Below, one piece after another: positions 7,303 to 14,734 of a DNA stretch of 40,473 bases; the first letter of the stretch is position 1, and each line of letters opens with the position of its first letter. Source of the stretch: an uncultured Lachnospiraceae bacterium (GTDB lineage Bacteria; Bacillota; Clostridia; Lachnospirales; Lachnospiraceae); the NCBI GenBank assembly GCA_947626285.1, contig CANQRR010000030.1, positions 1-40,473 on the forward strand, written 5' to 3'. The position numbers and the translations under genes are program-made. The notes under the pieces were generated by a model. That model was not told the DNA's origin, ran no database searches, and was given only the letters and a program-made list of their open reading frames with translations.

Positions 7303-8324
7303 AAGTATATCAAGACAGTATTGATTATGTTTGCGGACTGAACCTTCCCTGGGAGAGATTGGAAGGTAAAACGATACTCATTTCTGGGGCGACAGGCATG
7401 ATTGGGAGTTTCTTGATTCATGTGTTGATGCAGCGGAAGGAAGTCAGGAAGATACTGGCTGTGAGCAGGTCAGAGCAGACAGCCCGTGAGAGGCTGGAGG
7501 AATATTGGGATACGGAACGTTTTGTATTTGTGCCGCATGATGTTAATCTTCCTTTGGAAACTAAGCTGAAACCGGATTTTATTATTCATTTGGCGAGCAA
7601 TACTCATCCAGTAGCATATGCCTCCGATCCAATCAGAACGATTACAGCCAATATTATAGGGACACAGAATTTACTGGAATATGCCTGTAATAGAAAAGCG
7701 GAACGATTTTTATTTGCATCTAGTGTGGAGATTTATGGAGAAAATCGAGGAGATATAGAGTATTTTGACGAAAGTTATTGTGGGTATATTGACTGCAATA
7801 CTTTACGTGCTGGATATCCAGAGAGTAAACGAGCGGGTGAAGCATTATGCCAAGCATATCGGAAAGCAAAAGAATTAGATGTTGTGGTTGCCAGATTGTC
7901 GAGGACTTATGGACCGACTATGCTCTTAAACGATACAAAGGCGATTTCTCAGTTTATTAAAAATGGGATTTCAAAACAAGATATTGTTTTGAAAAGTGAG
8001 GGAAATCAGTTGTATTCATATAGCTATGTGGCAGATGCGGTATCAGGATTGTTGACGATCTTAATGAAAGGCAAAAATGGAGAAGCGTATAACATTGCGG
8101 ACAAGGATTCAGATATTACGCTGAAGGAATTGGCGGAACTAATAGCTAAAACGGTAGGAACAAAAGTAATATTTGATTTGCCGAGCGAGACGGAAAAGGC
8201 AGGGTATTCAAAAGCAACAAAGGCAATTATGAGTTCGAATAAATTACGGAAATTAGGATGGAAAGCCCAGTGGGATATATATAATGGTATGATCAGCACA
8301 ATTAGAGCGTTGAGAATAAATTGA
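7290..8324 (+). CDS. NAD-dependent epimerase/dehydratase (extended SDR)
   Basis: An extended short-chain dehydrogenase of 344 residues. The NAD-binding motif is ILISGATGMIGSFL near residue 30, the catalytic pair is Y176/K180 in YPESK, and the active-site serine lies in LFASSVEIYGEN. Such enzymes epimerise, dehydrate or reduce nucleotide sugars. The start ATG lies inside the end of the cytidylyltransferase gene and is preceded by GGAGAAAG, indicating translational coupling. It probably acts on the same CDP-linked substrate, giving a LicD, cytidylyltransferase and SDR trio. The specific reaction is not deducible. Confidence 0.9.
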   Translation: MAEIKVYQDSIDYVCGLNLPWERLEGKTILISGATGMIGSFLIHVLMQRKEVRKILAVSRSEQTARERLEEYWDTERFVFVPHDVNLPLETKLKPDFIIHLASNTHPVAYASDPIRTITANIIGTQNLLEYACNRKAERFLFASSVEIYGENRGDIEYFDESYCGYIDCNTLRAGYPESKRAGEALCQAYRKAKELDVVVARLSRTYGPTMLLNDTKAISQFIKNGISKQDIVLKSEGNQLYSYSYVADAVSGLLTILMKGKNGEAYNIADKDSDITLKELAELIAKTVGTKVIFDLPSETEKAGYSKATKAIMSSNKLRKLGWKAQWDIYNGMISTIRALRIN

Positions 8325-8360
8325 AAGATAGTTGAGTTTTTACTGAAGAAGGAAAATTAG

Positions 8361-9326
8361 ATGAAACCACTAATTAGTCTTGTAATCCCTGTTTATAATG
8401 TTGAAGAATTTTTGCCAAAATGTATGGAAACTGTACTTGCGCAGACTTATGAAAATTTTGAGGTTATTCTTGTAGACGATGGCTCTACGGATGGTAGTGG
8501 TCGGTTATGTGACGATTATGCGGCGAGTGATATGCGCATAAAAGTATTCCATAAAGCAAATGGCGGTCTTTCAGATGCTCGTAATTTTGGTGTACAGCAT
8601 GCAGGAGCGAATTTGATTTCAATTATTGATTCTGATGATTATATAACGGAAGACTATCTTTCATATTTATATGAGTTGATGGAGAAATATGATGCAGATT
8701 TATCATGGGCAAATGCCGCGATAGTGCATGATTTAGAGAATATAAAAGTGGAGAATATTCAACCGCGAGAATGTGTTCTAAACGCAGAACAAGCATTGGA
8801 ACGGGCATGTTACGTGTCCGTTGGCGCAGACACTAAACTATATAAAAAGGAATTACTGCTACAGAATCCTTTTCCGGTAGGTAGGCTTTATGAGGACTTG
8901 GCTACGACATATAAAATATTAGGGGATTGCAAACGTTTAGCGGTTAGTAATAAAGTGCTTTATTTTTGGGTCCAAAGGAGAGGGAGTATTATACACAGTT
9001 CCATCTCTGAAAAACAGTTTGATATTTTTTTGAGTGCAAGCGAATTATGGAGTTTTATTCGCAAAGACTTTCCTAATATAGAAATAGCAGCAAAGACCCG
9101 ATATGTAAGCTCGACAATTAGTTTTATGACGCGACTATTTTTATATAGTGATAGTAAAAATAAAGAATACTTTTATCGTGCTCGTAATTATGCAAAAGAT
9201 TTTTTATGGCCGGTAATATTCAATAAAAGAGCAAAATTTATGACGAAACTTGGAGCTTTTTTTATATGGCTGGGATATACGCCGTCAAGACTCTTGTGGT
9301 CGTTAAAACGTGATACTAGTGTTTAA
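8361..9326 (+). CDS. Glycosyltransferase family 2
   Basis: A cytoplasmic-facing inverting glycosyltransferase with the GT-A fold. It starts ISLVIPVYNVEEFLPKC, has VDDGSTDGSG for nucleotide binding, GLSDARNFG, and the acidic DSDDYI metal site near residue 95. An EDLATTYK segment supplies the likely catalytic acid region. The 321 residues include the usual C-terminal helical tail with WLGYTPSRLLW. It adds one sugar of the repeat unit. The gene is noticeably more AT-rich than the preceding priming module. Confidence 0.93.
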   Translation: MKPLISLVIPVYNVEEFLPKCMETVLAQTYENFEVILVDDGSTDGSGRLCDDYAASDMRIKVFHKANGGLSDARNFGVQHAGANLISIIDSDDYITEDYLSYLYELMEKYDADLSWANAAIVHDLENIKVENIQPRECVLNAEQALERACYVSVGADTKLYKKELLLQNPFPVGRLYEDLATTYKILGDCKRLAVSNKVLYFWVQRRGSIIHSSISEKQFDIFLSASELWSFIRKDFPNIEIAAKTRYVSSTISFMTRLFLYSDSKNKEYFYRARNYAKDFLWPVIFNKRAKFMTKLGAFFIWLGYTPSRLLWSLKRDTSV

Positions 9327-9365
9327 CGGAAGAATATATATTGACGGTTGAGAGGAGAGACTTAT

Positions 9366-10028
9366 ATGAAAATTCTGGCAGTGGGGGCTCACCTTGACGA
9401 TATTGAGATCGCGTGTGGAGGTACGTTGGCGAAGGCGGTTGCTGCAGGGCATCAAGTTAAGGTATTAATTATGAGTAAATCAGGGTACACAAACAAGGAG
9501 GGTAAGGTGCAGCGGGCTGACGACGTGGCGGTGCAGGAGGGCACAAATGCTCTCCATGTGTTGGGAATTCAGGATATAGAGATTTTAGACTTTCCGACGA
9601 AAGATATCCCTTTTGAATCTGACGTTGTAAATGCGATTGATGTATGCATGAGTGCTTATGACCCAGACGTCATTTTTACACATCATCCGTTTGATACACA
9701 TCAAGCTCATGTTGGTGTGAGCAATGCAACAATTGCAGCTGCGCGCCGTAGGAATACGGTCTTTTTTTATGAGCCGATTACCCCATCGGGACGGTCATAC
9801 GTGGCTTTTCGTCCGCAATTGTATGTAGATATTGAGGAGACGATTGACCGGAAAATCGCGTCACTGCGGGAACATAGATCTGAATATAATAAATTTGGTG
9901 CAGAAAATTGGATTGCAGGCGTACATAGCAGATGTGGTTTTCGAGGGTACGAGATCGGAAAGAAGTATGCGGAAGCGTTTGAAGTACTTCGCTTAGAGGC
10001 AAGTTTTTCAATGAATTTTGAGTTATAA
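9366..10028 (+). CDS. PIG-L family N-deacetylase
   Basis: A zinc-dependent de-N-acetylase of the PIG-L/LmbE family, which removes acetyl from GlcNAc-type sugars to expose a free amine. The signature AHLDDIEIACGG provides H9, D11 and D12, and HHPFDTHQAHVG supplies the second zinc-binding His. The frame is open to a TTG at 9348, but the ATG at 9366 has an ideal AGAGGAGAG site at 9351-9359, so I use it (220 residues). It sits directly before the WbqC and ATP-grasp genes, a layout that suggests amine exposure followed by a new linkage. Confidence 0.92.
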   Translation: MKILAVGAHLDDIEIACGGTLAKAVAAGHQVKVLIMSKSGYTNKEGKVQRADDVAVQEGTNALHVLGIQDIEILDFPTKDIPFESDVVNAIDVCMSAYDPDVIFTHHPFDTHQAHVGVSNATIAAARRRNTVFFYEPITPSGRSYVAFRPQLYVDIEETIDRKIASLREHRSEYNKFGAENWIAGVHSRCGFRGYEIGKKYAEAFEVLRLEASFSMNFEL

Positions 10029-10045
10029 ACTGTAGATTTGAACAT

Positions 10046-10054
10046 GGGGGGGGG
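10046..10054 (+). repeat. Poly-G tract (G9) at WbqC ribosome site
   Basis: Nine G lie 6 bases before the TTG start at 10061 and form the only purine-rich Shine-Dalgarno candidate for that gene. An ATG at 10044-10046 runs into the tract but cannot feed the WbqC frame: it either meets TAG right after the G run or is out of frame. Length change would therefore alter initiation strength and spacing, not the protein. Confidence 0.85.
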
Positions 10055-10060
10055 TAGAAG

Positions 10061-10780
10061 TTGATTATTACTATACATCAACCAGAACATCTTCCTTGGC
10101 TGGGCTTATTCAATAAAATTGCAAAAGCAGAGTTGTTTGTTATTCTTGATAGTGTCCAGTATGAGAAGAACTATTTTCAGAACAGGAACAGAATATTAGG
10201 GACTAATGGGATACAGTGGATTAACATTCCTGTATCAGGTAAAGGACATATGGAGAAAAGTATTGCCCAGACTGAGATATCCTTTTCCGGAGGGAATGAA
10301 AACTGGAAAAATAAGTATTTGCAAACAATTACGCAGAGTTATAAAAAATATCCTTTTTTTGCTGAAGTATACCCTATTCTTGAAAGAGCACTTATGATTG
10401 ATACAAAATATTTCTGCGAAATAAATATAGCATTGATTAAAGAGTTTTGCAATAAGCTTTGCATTTTCCCGAAATATATTAGATCTTCAGAACTAAATGT
10501 GACTGGCTTAAAATCAACACTTATCTTTGATATTTGTAAACTTGTACAAGCAGATATCTATATTGCAGGACCGAGTGGTAGAGACTATTTGGATCTGGAT
10601 TCTTTCAAAGAAGCAGGCATTGTAGTGAAATTTAATGATTATAACCACCCGATTTATCCCCAGAGGCGAACGAAGGAATTTGTTTCGAATCTTTCTGCAA
10701 TTGATTTGTTTATGAACTGTGGGTTTACACATAGTAGAGAAATTATTATGAATGGGAACGAGCATCTAAGCGATTTTTAG
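10061..10780 (+). CDS. WbqC-family protein
   Basis: A 239-residue protein beginning with the WbqC signature HQPEHLPWLGLFNKIAKAE, followed by FVILDSVQYEKNYFQNRN and GPSGRDYLD, with YPQRRTKEFVSNLSAID near the C terminus. The family is frequent in O-antigen and capsule clusters and is often near aminoacyl- or amide-forming enzymes; its chemistry is not settled. The start is TTG, with the G9 run as ribosome site. Thirty-one bases separate it from the ATP-grasp gene. Context (PIG-L deacetylase before, ATP-grasp after) suggests a part in modifying an amino sugar. Confidence 0.85.
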   Translation: MIITIHQPEHLPWLGLFNKIAKAELFVILDSVQYEKNYFQNRNRILGTNGIQWINIPVSGKGHMEKSIAQTEISFSGGNENWKNKYLQTITQSYKKYPFFAEVYPILERALMIDTKYFCEINIALIKEFCNKLCIFPKYIRSSELNVTGLKSTLIFDICKLVQADIYIAGPSGRDYLDLDSFKEAGIVVKFNDYNHPIYPQRRTKEFVSNLSAIDLFMNCGFTHSREIIMNGNEHLSDF

Positions 10781-10811
10781 AATGAAAACAAAGCATTCAT
10801 AGGAGAGATTC

Positions 10812-11852
10812 ATGAATAAAGAATTAATGAAACATGAGTATATCATATTTGCAATGGACCATTACAATCCCTTGGGGCTTGTCAGGAGTTTGGGAGAAGA
10901 GGGGATAGCGCCGATTGTGATTGCGGAAAAGAGCAAGACTGATATTTCCTCATACAGCAAATATGTCAAAGAGTATATTCGGGTCGATACAGTGGAAGAA
11001 GGATACCAGATTTTAATGGATCGATTTGCAGTCGGGCATGACTGCAGACCGTTTCTTTTTACCTGTGATGACAGGACGGTCGAATTCCTGGACAGGCACT
11101 ACGATGAGTGGAAAGCTTTTTTCATTGGTTTCAATGCAGGGGAAAACGGGCGCATTGGAAAGTTTATGGACAAGTATGAGATTCTGCAGCTTGCCCAAAA
11201 ACATGGCCTGAAATGTCTTGATACGGTCCTGGCGGAAAGAGGGTCTGTACCGGACGGAATAGAGTACCCGGTCATTACAAAGTCAGTCTCCCCGGTGGTG
11301 GGCGGCTGGAAAGCGGATGTGCATATCTGCCATTCGGAAAAGGAATTATTGGGTGCATATGAGAAGATCAGCGCTCCGCAGGTTGTCATACAGAAATATA
11401 TTGACAAGCAGAACGAGTATTGCATTGATGGGTTCTGTACGGCGAAGGGGAACATCATGTTCAATGCGATTGAATCGACCTACAATTATACAATACCAGG
11501 ATACTACAGCCCCTACATGACGGTGAATAACTTTAGCCAGGAAGGGATAGGGGAAGCCCTTGCGGCGATGATGAGGGAAATTGGGTTCGAAGGGATCTAC
11601 TCGATTGAGTTCCTGATTGATCAGGATGGGACATATTATTTCAGCGAGATTAATTTCCGTAATTCTACATGGAGTTATGCGTCAACAAGAGCTGGGATGA
11701 ATCTGCCGGTCCTGTGGGCGCAGACGATGCTTGAGGGAAAGATTAGGGAAAACACCCGAAAACCGATTGGGGGGGGTATACGGCGATGGTCGAGCCGATC
11801 GATTATGGCAAAAGGGTACCCACCGGCCGCGCAGAGCCTGGTGAGTGGTTGA
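10812..11852 (+). CDS. ATP-grasp ligase, C terminus shifted by poly-G
   Basis: ATP-grasp enzymes join a carboxylate to an amine or thiol through an acyl phosphate. Visible parts are an N-terminal Rossmann-like domain (MDHYNPLGLVRSLGEEG), KYEILQLAQKHGLKC, a VITKSVSPVVGGWKADV lysine strand, VIQKYIDKQNEYCIDGF, and the metal/ATP end YFSEINFRNSTWSYA. A G8 run at 11769-11776 then throws the frame, giving the off-pattern tail GGGIRRWSSRS and a stop at 11850-11852. With one extra G the frame reads GGGYTAMVEPIDYGKR, then EWLRDFKEAG and DDIEPFLFMCRNW, stopping at 11945-11947 (about 378 residues). That tail is family-like, so this copy appears to be in the OFF or truncated state. SD AGGAGAG is good. Confidence 0.85.
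   Translation: MNKELMKHEYIIFAMDHYNPLGLVRSLGEEGIAPIVIAEKSKTDISSYSKYVKEYIRVDTVEEGYQILMDRFAVGHDCRPFLFTCDDRTVEFLDRHYDEWKAFFIGFNAGENGRIGKFMDKYEILQLAQKHGLKCLDTVLAERGSVPDGIEYPVITKSVSPVVGGWKADVHICHSEKELLGAYEKISAPQVVIQKYIDKQNEYCIDGFCTAKGNIMFNAIESTYNYTIPGYYSPYMTVNNFSQEGIGEALAAMMREIGFEGIYSIEFLIDQDGTYYFSEINFRNSTWSYASTRAGMNLPVLWAQTMLEGKIRENTRKPIGGGIRRWSSRSIMAKGYPPAAQSLVSG
11769..11776 (+). repeat. Poly-G tract (G8) shifting the ATP-grasp frame
   Basis: Eight G lie within the ATP-grasp gene. Nine G (or six) would restore the open frame through to 11947; the present eight lead to a stop at 11850. It is the one tract in the window whose current length breaks a gene. A sequencing or assembly error in the homopolymer would look the same. 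Confidence 0.85.
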
Positions 11853-11978
11853 GAGACTTCAAAGAAGCCGGATGCCCGTTTTATTACGATAAGGACGATA
11901 TCGAACCGTTCCTCTTCATGTGCAGAAACTGGCAGAAGATGAGTTGAGGAACATGCGATAAAAAGAAGGAGAAGAAAT

Positions 11979-13148
11979 ATGGACAGGTTTAATTTAATTG
12001 TTTATCTGCTGGGCTCAATAACGACAATAGTGAGCATAGGTTTATGCCTGGTGCTCTTTTTTGCATGCAAAAGCAGGAATGCACATGGCGATAGGCTGGA
12101 GCTAGACAGCGGCTCCACGGAACAGCCGTGGCCGTTGGGGACATGGATCGCAGGCGTCTTTGTTGCCGGAACCGGCGTTGCGCTGATGTATGCGCCGGGT
12201 GATTTGGTGGGCTATATCAGTCAAGGGTTGAACCCGGTGGAGTCTATCACAATGGTTGCACTGCTGAATGGCGCCCCTGTGTGGGCATTGTATTCCATAA
12301 TGGGTCTGTGGTATATGCGGCATATGGATTCGAAAGTCGGGAAACTGGCGGCGATGCTTTCTACTGTTTTGGGAATGTCTATATCATTGTGGACAGGAAT
12401 GAACACAGTCGCAAGGTTTATCGGCTTTGAATTCCCTGGGCTTAAGTTTATGCTTGCGGCGATAACCGTGATGGTAGCTATGATATCCGCAAAAAACAAT
12501 TTGTTGAAAGGGATGTCAAAACTTGCGTTTTTAGTGTTCATGTTCGCATTCCTCGCGGTTCTTTCCACACCATTCACCGATTTTGCCTTCACCCCGATCA
12601 CAGGCAAAATAACAGTCAATTTCTTTAAGGAATATTTCTATGGAGCGACATCGGCAAGCTGGATTTTCTGGTTCCTTTCGTGGACACCCACTGTCTCAAG
12701 GTGGTTGGCGCATATCTCTAAAGGCAGGACAATGAAGGAGTACATTGCCGGCACAATGATTTTGCCAACAGTACTTGCATTTATTTGGATGGCAGTTTCA
12801 TGGATGTACCAGGATGTGATTATAAATTTCAACCTCGCGACGAATATTGTTGCATTTATACCGTGTATTATTTTCATTGCATCAGGGATACTTTTCATGA
12901 CCGGGACGCTGGATTCAGATTGCAAGGTCTTTACTGAAGACTTGGAGTATATCTCTGGCGGAAAATTGAATAGGAGGTCGATGATTCCTTTCTATGGGCT
13001 TTTTGTATTGTTTGTGTTCAGCCTGTTTATCTCAGGGATAATCAAGGAGCCGTTTGCGTTTAATGAGTATTCTTCGCTGATCTTTATGCCGTTGATGGCA
13101 TTAAGCATAATGGATTGTGTAAAGAGATTTAGAGTCAAGCAGAAGTAG
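11979..13148 (+). CDS. Short BCCT-type membrane transporter
   Basis: A polytopic membrane protein of 389 residues, about ten hydrophobic segments. Several stretches match the betaine/carnitine/choline transporter family: TWIAGVFVAGTGVALMY near residue 50, PVWALYSIMGLWYM near 105, and WTPTVSRWLAHISKGRT starting at W235, the last equivalent to the conserved W-SPFVG-F-ARISRGRT region. Typical members have 12 segments and over 500 residues, so this one is short and divergent. It follows the ATP-grasp gene with an AAGGAG site. It may import a quaternary-ammonium or amino-acid-like compound used by the neighbouring ligase. Transport has not been shown for such short forms as far as I know. Confidence 0.75.
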   Translation: MDRFNLIVYLLGSITTIVSIGLCLVLFFACKSRNAHGDRLELDSGSTEQPWPLGTWIAGVFVAGTGVALMYAPGDLVGYISQGLNPVESITMVALLNGAPVWALYSIMGLWYMRHMDSKVGKLAAMLSTVLGMSISLWTGMNTVARFIGFEFPGLKFMLAAITVMVAMISAKNNLLKGMSKLAFLVFMFAFLAVLSTPFTDFAFTPITGKITVNFFKEYFYGATSASWIFWFLSWTPTVSRWLAHISKGRTMKEYIAGTMILPTVLAFIWMAVSWMYQDVIINFNLATNIVAFIPCIIFIASGILFMTGTLDSDCKVFTEDLEYISGGKLNRRSMIPFYGLFVLFVFSLFISGIIKEPFAFNEYSSLIFMPLMALSIMDCVKRFRVKQK

Positions 13149-13176
13149 TAGTAAACGGTGAAAAGGTACATTATTA

Positions 13177-13974
13177 ATGATGATTGAAAAGAAAATTCAT
13201 TATTGCTGGTTTGGCGGATCCCCACTGTCAGAATTGGCGAAAAAATGCATAGAAAGTTGGAAAAGATATTGTCCGGATTATGAGATAGTGCAGTGGGATG
13301 AAACCAATTTTAATATTTCAAGTTGCGATTATGTACATGAGGCATATGAAAAACAGAAATGGGCATTTGTAAGCGATTATGCTCGTTTTATGATTTTATA
13401 TCAATATGGAGGTATCTATTTCGACACAGATGTAGAACTTATAAAACCGATAGACGACATTGTTTCAGAAGGACCGTTTATGGGGTTGGAGGCGGGAAAC
13501 TTGGAATGCCCTGCACCAGGACTTGGAATGGCGTCGTACCCCAAAATGGAAATTTTTCGGGAAATATTAGATTATTATGATTTAGCGCACTTTGAAAAGA
13601 ATGAAAACGGTAGTTATAAAACGGTTGTTGATATTACAACAGAAATACTATTGGAACATGGACGGATATATAGCGATCGAATTTCAGAAATATGTGGCAT
13701 AAAGATATATCCACCAGATTATTTTTGCCCGCTGAATTATTATACGGGAGAACTAAGAATTACAGATAATTCGCATTCGATACATCATTATGCGGCTACA
13801 TGGATTAGTAAAGAAACAAAAAAGATGCTTGAGATTAGAAAAAGAATTTCAGGAAAGAATGAACTGATTCATTTATGCGGCATTTGTCATATCAGTCTGC
13901 TTCACGTTGTTGATGTAATAAAACGAAGGGGGATACGTGGGGCTTTTCTTTGGGGGTTAAAGCGGTTTAGATAG
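13177..13974 (+). CDS. GT32-type capsular glycosyltransferase
   Basis: Glycosyltransferase with DXD-containing sugar-binding region (Gly_transf_sug, related to OCH1). It begins KKIHYCWFGGSPLSE, has WKRYCPDYEIVQWDE, then FVSDYARFMILYQYGGIYFD and the metal site DTDVEL around residue 90, and ends with SIHHYAATW. The 265 residues are normal. Two ATGs (13177 and 13180) are possible with the same weak AAAGG site. A second gene of the same family at 15871 carries a nonsense codon. The gene is AT-rich. Confidence 0.9.
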   Translation: MMIEKKIHYCWFGGSPLSELAKKCIESWKRYCPDYEIVQWDETNFNISSCDYVHEAYEKQKWAFVSDYARFMILYQYGGIYFDTDVELIKPIDDIVSEGPFMGLEAGNLECPAPGLGMASYPKMEIFREILDYYDLAHFEKNENGSYKTVVDITTEILLEHGRIYSDRISEICGIKIYPPDYFCPLNYYTGELRITDNSHSIHHYAATWISKETKKMLEIRKRISGKNELIHLCGICHISLLHVVDVIKRRGIRGAFLWGLKRFR

Positions 13975-14091
13975 GGTAGCACAATTTAAATGGATATTTT
14001 AGAATGGCATGTGTTATAAGTGGAACTATAGTATAATTCCATATCTAATATTATATAACATAAAGCAACATAATTAAAAAGGAAAGATATT

Positions 14092-14415
14092 ATGGATCAT
14101 TGTAAAAAGAGGTTTGCTTTTGAAGGAACATCGAGACAGTTTGTGACGTATATCATCCTATTGACAATCATGTTTGGAACATTCTGTTCTTTTGCTACAG
14201 GCTCGTACGGAACAGAATGCATTGTCCTCTCCATAAGTTTGCTTTTCCTAAATTTGAGCCGGAAAACTGTTATCGATTTTGCACCATTTGGTATAGTAAG
14301 TATAGGGACCTTACTAATTCTGTTATTCTCAGGTCAGATTTCAGCGAGAGGTTTTAACGCGCCGATAGGGCATGTTTTTAAGTTTATACAAGTGAATTTG
14401 AGCTTTCAGTTTTAG
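14092..14415 (+). pseudogene. Wzy-like polymerase, N-terminal remnant
   Basis: A good AAGGA site and ATG open a 107-residue membrane protein with three to four hydrophobic segments (for example FVTYIILLTIMFGTF and ECIVLSISLLFLNL) and then GQISARGFNAPIGHVF. This layout resembles the N terminus of O-antigen polymerases; the intact Wzy at 14735 has a comparable first 90 residues. The protein then stops. From about 14382 another reading frame holds the tail of a GT2 enzyme, so the gene appears cut by a recombination joint. It might still be translated as a short membrane peptide. Confidence 0.5.
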
Positions 14416-14717
14416 ATAAAATAGATGCATACAAATATGTTTATGAGAATGTCATCAATTTTTTTCCTGACTTAGAACGAGAGGCAAAAGTCAGATTAAT
14501 TTGGGCTTATATGTCCGTCTTAGATAAGTCATGTACGCAGGCAGACCAAACAAACCTAAATGTACAATTGCAAAGATATATTAATAATAATATTAGATAT
14601 ATTTTTGATTCGTTTTTTACATTGAAGAGAAAGATGATGGCAATTGTAGCGTGTATCAATCTTAGAGTATACAGAAAGCTAGTCATGAGATATAAGATCA
14701 AAGGAAAAGTAAACTAA
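14382..14717 (+). pseudogene. GT2 glycosyltransferase, C-terminal remnant
   Basis: The third frame is open from 14382 to the stop at 14715-14717 and reads like the helical tail of a capsule GT2 (SEFELSVLDKIDAYKYVYE, then FFPDLEREAKVRLIWAYM, then a basic end). No catalytic domain precedes it; upstream in a different frame is the Wzy-like fragment. The only starts are internal, so it is a remnant and probably not a functional gene. Confidence 0.55.
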
Positions 14718-14726
14718 GGGGGGGGG
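14718..14726 (+). repeat. Poly-G tract (G9) at Wzy ribosome site
   Basis: Nine G lie 8 bases before the ATG at 14735, at ideal Shine-Dalgarno distance. The last G is also the first base of a possible GTG start at 14726. Length change would alter ribosome-site spacing for the polymerase. Confidence 0.85.
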
Positions 14727-14734
14727 TGATGCAA

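Noticed and set aside
14009-14037. TATAAT at 14032-14037 as an internal promoter before the Wzy remnant
   Set aside because: No acceptable -35 box at 16-18 bases upstream, and the region is AT-rich.
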